Below are positions 18,254-19,258 of a stretch of 19,258 bases of DNA, in pieces. The notes beneath the pieces were generated by a model. That model searched no databases. It saw nothing but the letters and a program-made list of their open reading frames with translations, and had not been told where the DNA came from. The stretch lies in assembly GCA_000750105.3 (NCBI GenBank), contig JPHH03000144.1, positions 1 through 19,258 on the forward strand. Reading direction: 5' to 3'. Within the stretch, counting starts at the first letter, position 1. Each line of letters starts with the position of its first letter. This DNA is from Tolypocladium sp. Sup5 PDA-1 (Eukaryota > Ascomycota > Sordariomycetes > Hypocreales > Ophiocordycipitaceae). The position numbers and the translations under genes were made by a program.

Positions 18254-19258
18254 ATGCCTACTTAACGCGAAGGATTAACTAGCACTAGACCTACTATATC
18301 CAAAGAGGACTTAGTATAGGAACTCATCGCACTATAACTTAAGGTCTAGGAGCTTAGTAATAAAGAAGGGATAGGTTAGACTAAAGATCTCGGAGAAGTA
18401 GTTAGACCTAAGTAGCCAGGACTATACGATAGCTCCTATAGCACCCTCAAGGACTTCCTTATATAACTCAAAGCCTATTATTAGTTTTATCCTAATAAAC
18501 TCTTGGATCCCGCCGCTAAGGCACTCTACGTAGGCAGCTGCCTTAGTAGAACGGCTCTCGTATAGTTTAGACCTATCATACGAGATTACCTTAATAACGA
18601 AGGTAGCGAGCGAGACGCCGAAACTAGGGCTATATTCGCAAACTTTATAGGATTCGAAGTAGTAATTAAATAGGTTTTCGGTAAAACTAACGAAGGAAGA
18701 GAAGTAGAGCAGAAACTTCGAGGGCTCCGATAGAAAACATTAGTATCGGAGTACGCCGCCAAGTTTAGATAAGTTACTTCACGACTTAAATAGGACGACG
18801 AACCCCTTATAGCACGATTCTATAACGGCCTTAAAGACGAAGTTAAAGACGAACTCTATAGAGAGGATCGACCCGAAGACCTCGTAGACTATATCGCTAT
18901 AGCAATACGAATCGATAATAGATAGTATACGCGATGCTAAGAAAAGAAATAGGGAAGAGGTTACTAGAACTCTCCTTATAATAATAACCCCCGCGTAAAC
19001 TAGCGAAAGAAGCGTATAGAGAATACCGCATAGGCCTATACCTAGAACCCTAGACGAATAGATCTAGACGTAGCATAGAAGGACTAGTCTAAGGAAGGCA
19101 AGAAATACTATAACTACGGGAAGTTTAGATACTTCGCCCGCGAATATAAATAACTAAAAAGGCCTGGTTAGAAGCTAGCATTAGGAGGTAAGAAATACCT
19201 TAACGCTACTAATAAGGAATTAGCTAGCCATAACCGCATAAACTAGATAGCGTGCTAT
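18254..19258 (+). pseudogene. RIP-killed gag of related Gypsy element, copy 2 (runs off the window)
   Basis: It starts at ATG 18254 and stays in one register to the window end, with many TAG/TAA stops. Legible pieces are STLKDFLI, LDPAAKALYVGSCLSRTALV, LKDEVKDELYREDRPEDLVD and a zinc knuckle at 19106-19147, where both first Cys positions and the His read Tyr. The N-terminal two thirds are clearly diverged from copy 1, whereas the knuckle region is almost identical in DNA. The two are thus related but different subfamilies. Any pol gene would lie beyond the window. Confidence 0.8.

Noticed and set aside
1..19258. tRNA or rRNA genes
   Set aside because: I looked for cloverleaf-type TTCGA/GGTTCGA contexts and ribosomal cores and found none that I could fold by eye.

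Overview
The window looks like a filamentous ascomycete (Pezizomycotina) chromosome, in an accessory, repeat-rich region. The evidence is short spliceosomal introns (46-59 nt, GT...CTAAC-like...AG), a NACHT-WD40 immune receptor typical of these fungi, Ty3/Gypsy LTR elements, and massive CpA-to-TpA decay (on both strands) of the flanking DNA. That decay is the signature of repeat-induced point mutation (RIP). In the decayed blocks, gene frames remain readable from end to end but Gln and Trp codons have become TAG/TAA, Met has become Ile (ATA), and Cys/His have become Tyr. The species cannot be fixed from the sequence.

Layout. 1-1755 (minus) is a RIP-killed gene of 585 codons with no frameshift, family unknown. 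1756-4365 is mostly decayed DNA with a 41-bp direct repeat, a much less mutated piece of LTR (2575-2676), a weak relic (3378-2956) and a 22-bp tandem triplet (3481-3546). 4366-5115 (plus) is a RIP relic of a NYN-LOTUS (PIN-fold nuclease plus OST-HTH) protein. 5844-5335 and about 6800-6330 (both minus) are relics of a zinc-finger (OrsD/DUF3505-like) protein and of a protein resembling fungal F-box-type proteins.

About 6.85-13.35 kb is an island without RIP. Its centrepiece is one minus-strand gene (12886-7953, four exons, about 1594 aa) whose product joins an N-terminal purine-nucleoside-phosphorylase-like domain, a NACHT NTPase and twelve nearly identical WD40 repeats. This is a fungal NLR, with the repeats sensing, the NACHT switching and the PNP domain as enzymatic effector. 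On its 3' side lies a small MADS-like ORF (7250-7594) preceded and overlapped by three GC-rich palindromes. On its 5' side is a small frame-broken ORF (13089-13348).

From 13.46 to about 16.02 kb (minus) is a RIP relic of a DUF3435 protein (tyrosine-recombinase superfamily that includes Starship captains) with C-terminal C2H2 fingers and a recognisable intron. From 16036 to the window end two Gypsy-type LTR + gag units lie head to tail, both RIP-killed, the second running off the window.

Taken together: the intact NLR sits directly downstream, on the same strand, of a dead DUF3435 gene and is surrounded by dead genes and retrotransposons. That order is what a cargo NLR in a decayed giant transposon would look like, but element boundaries cannot be shown here.
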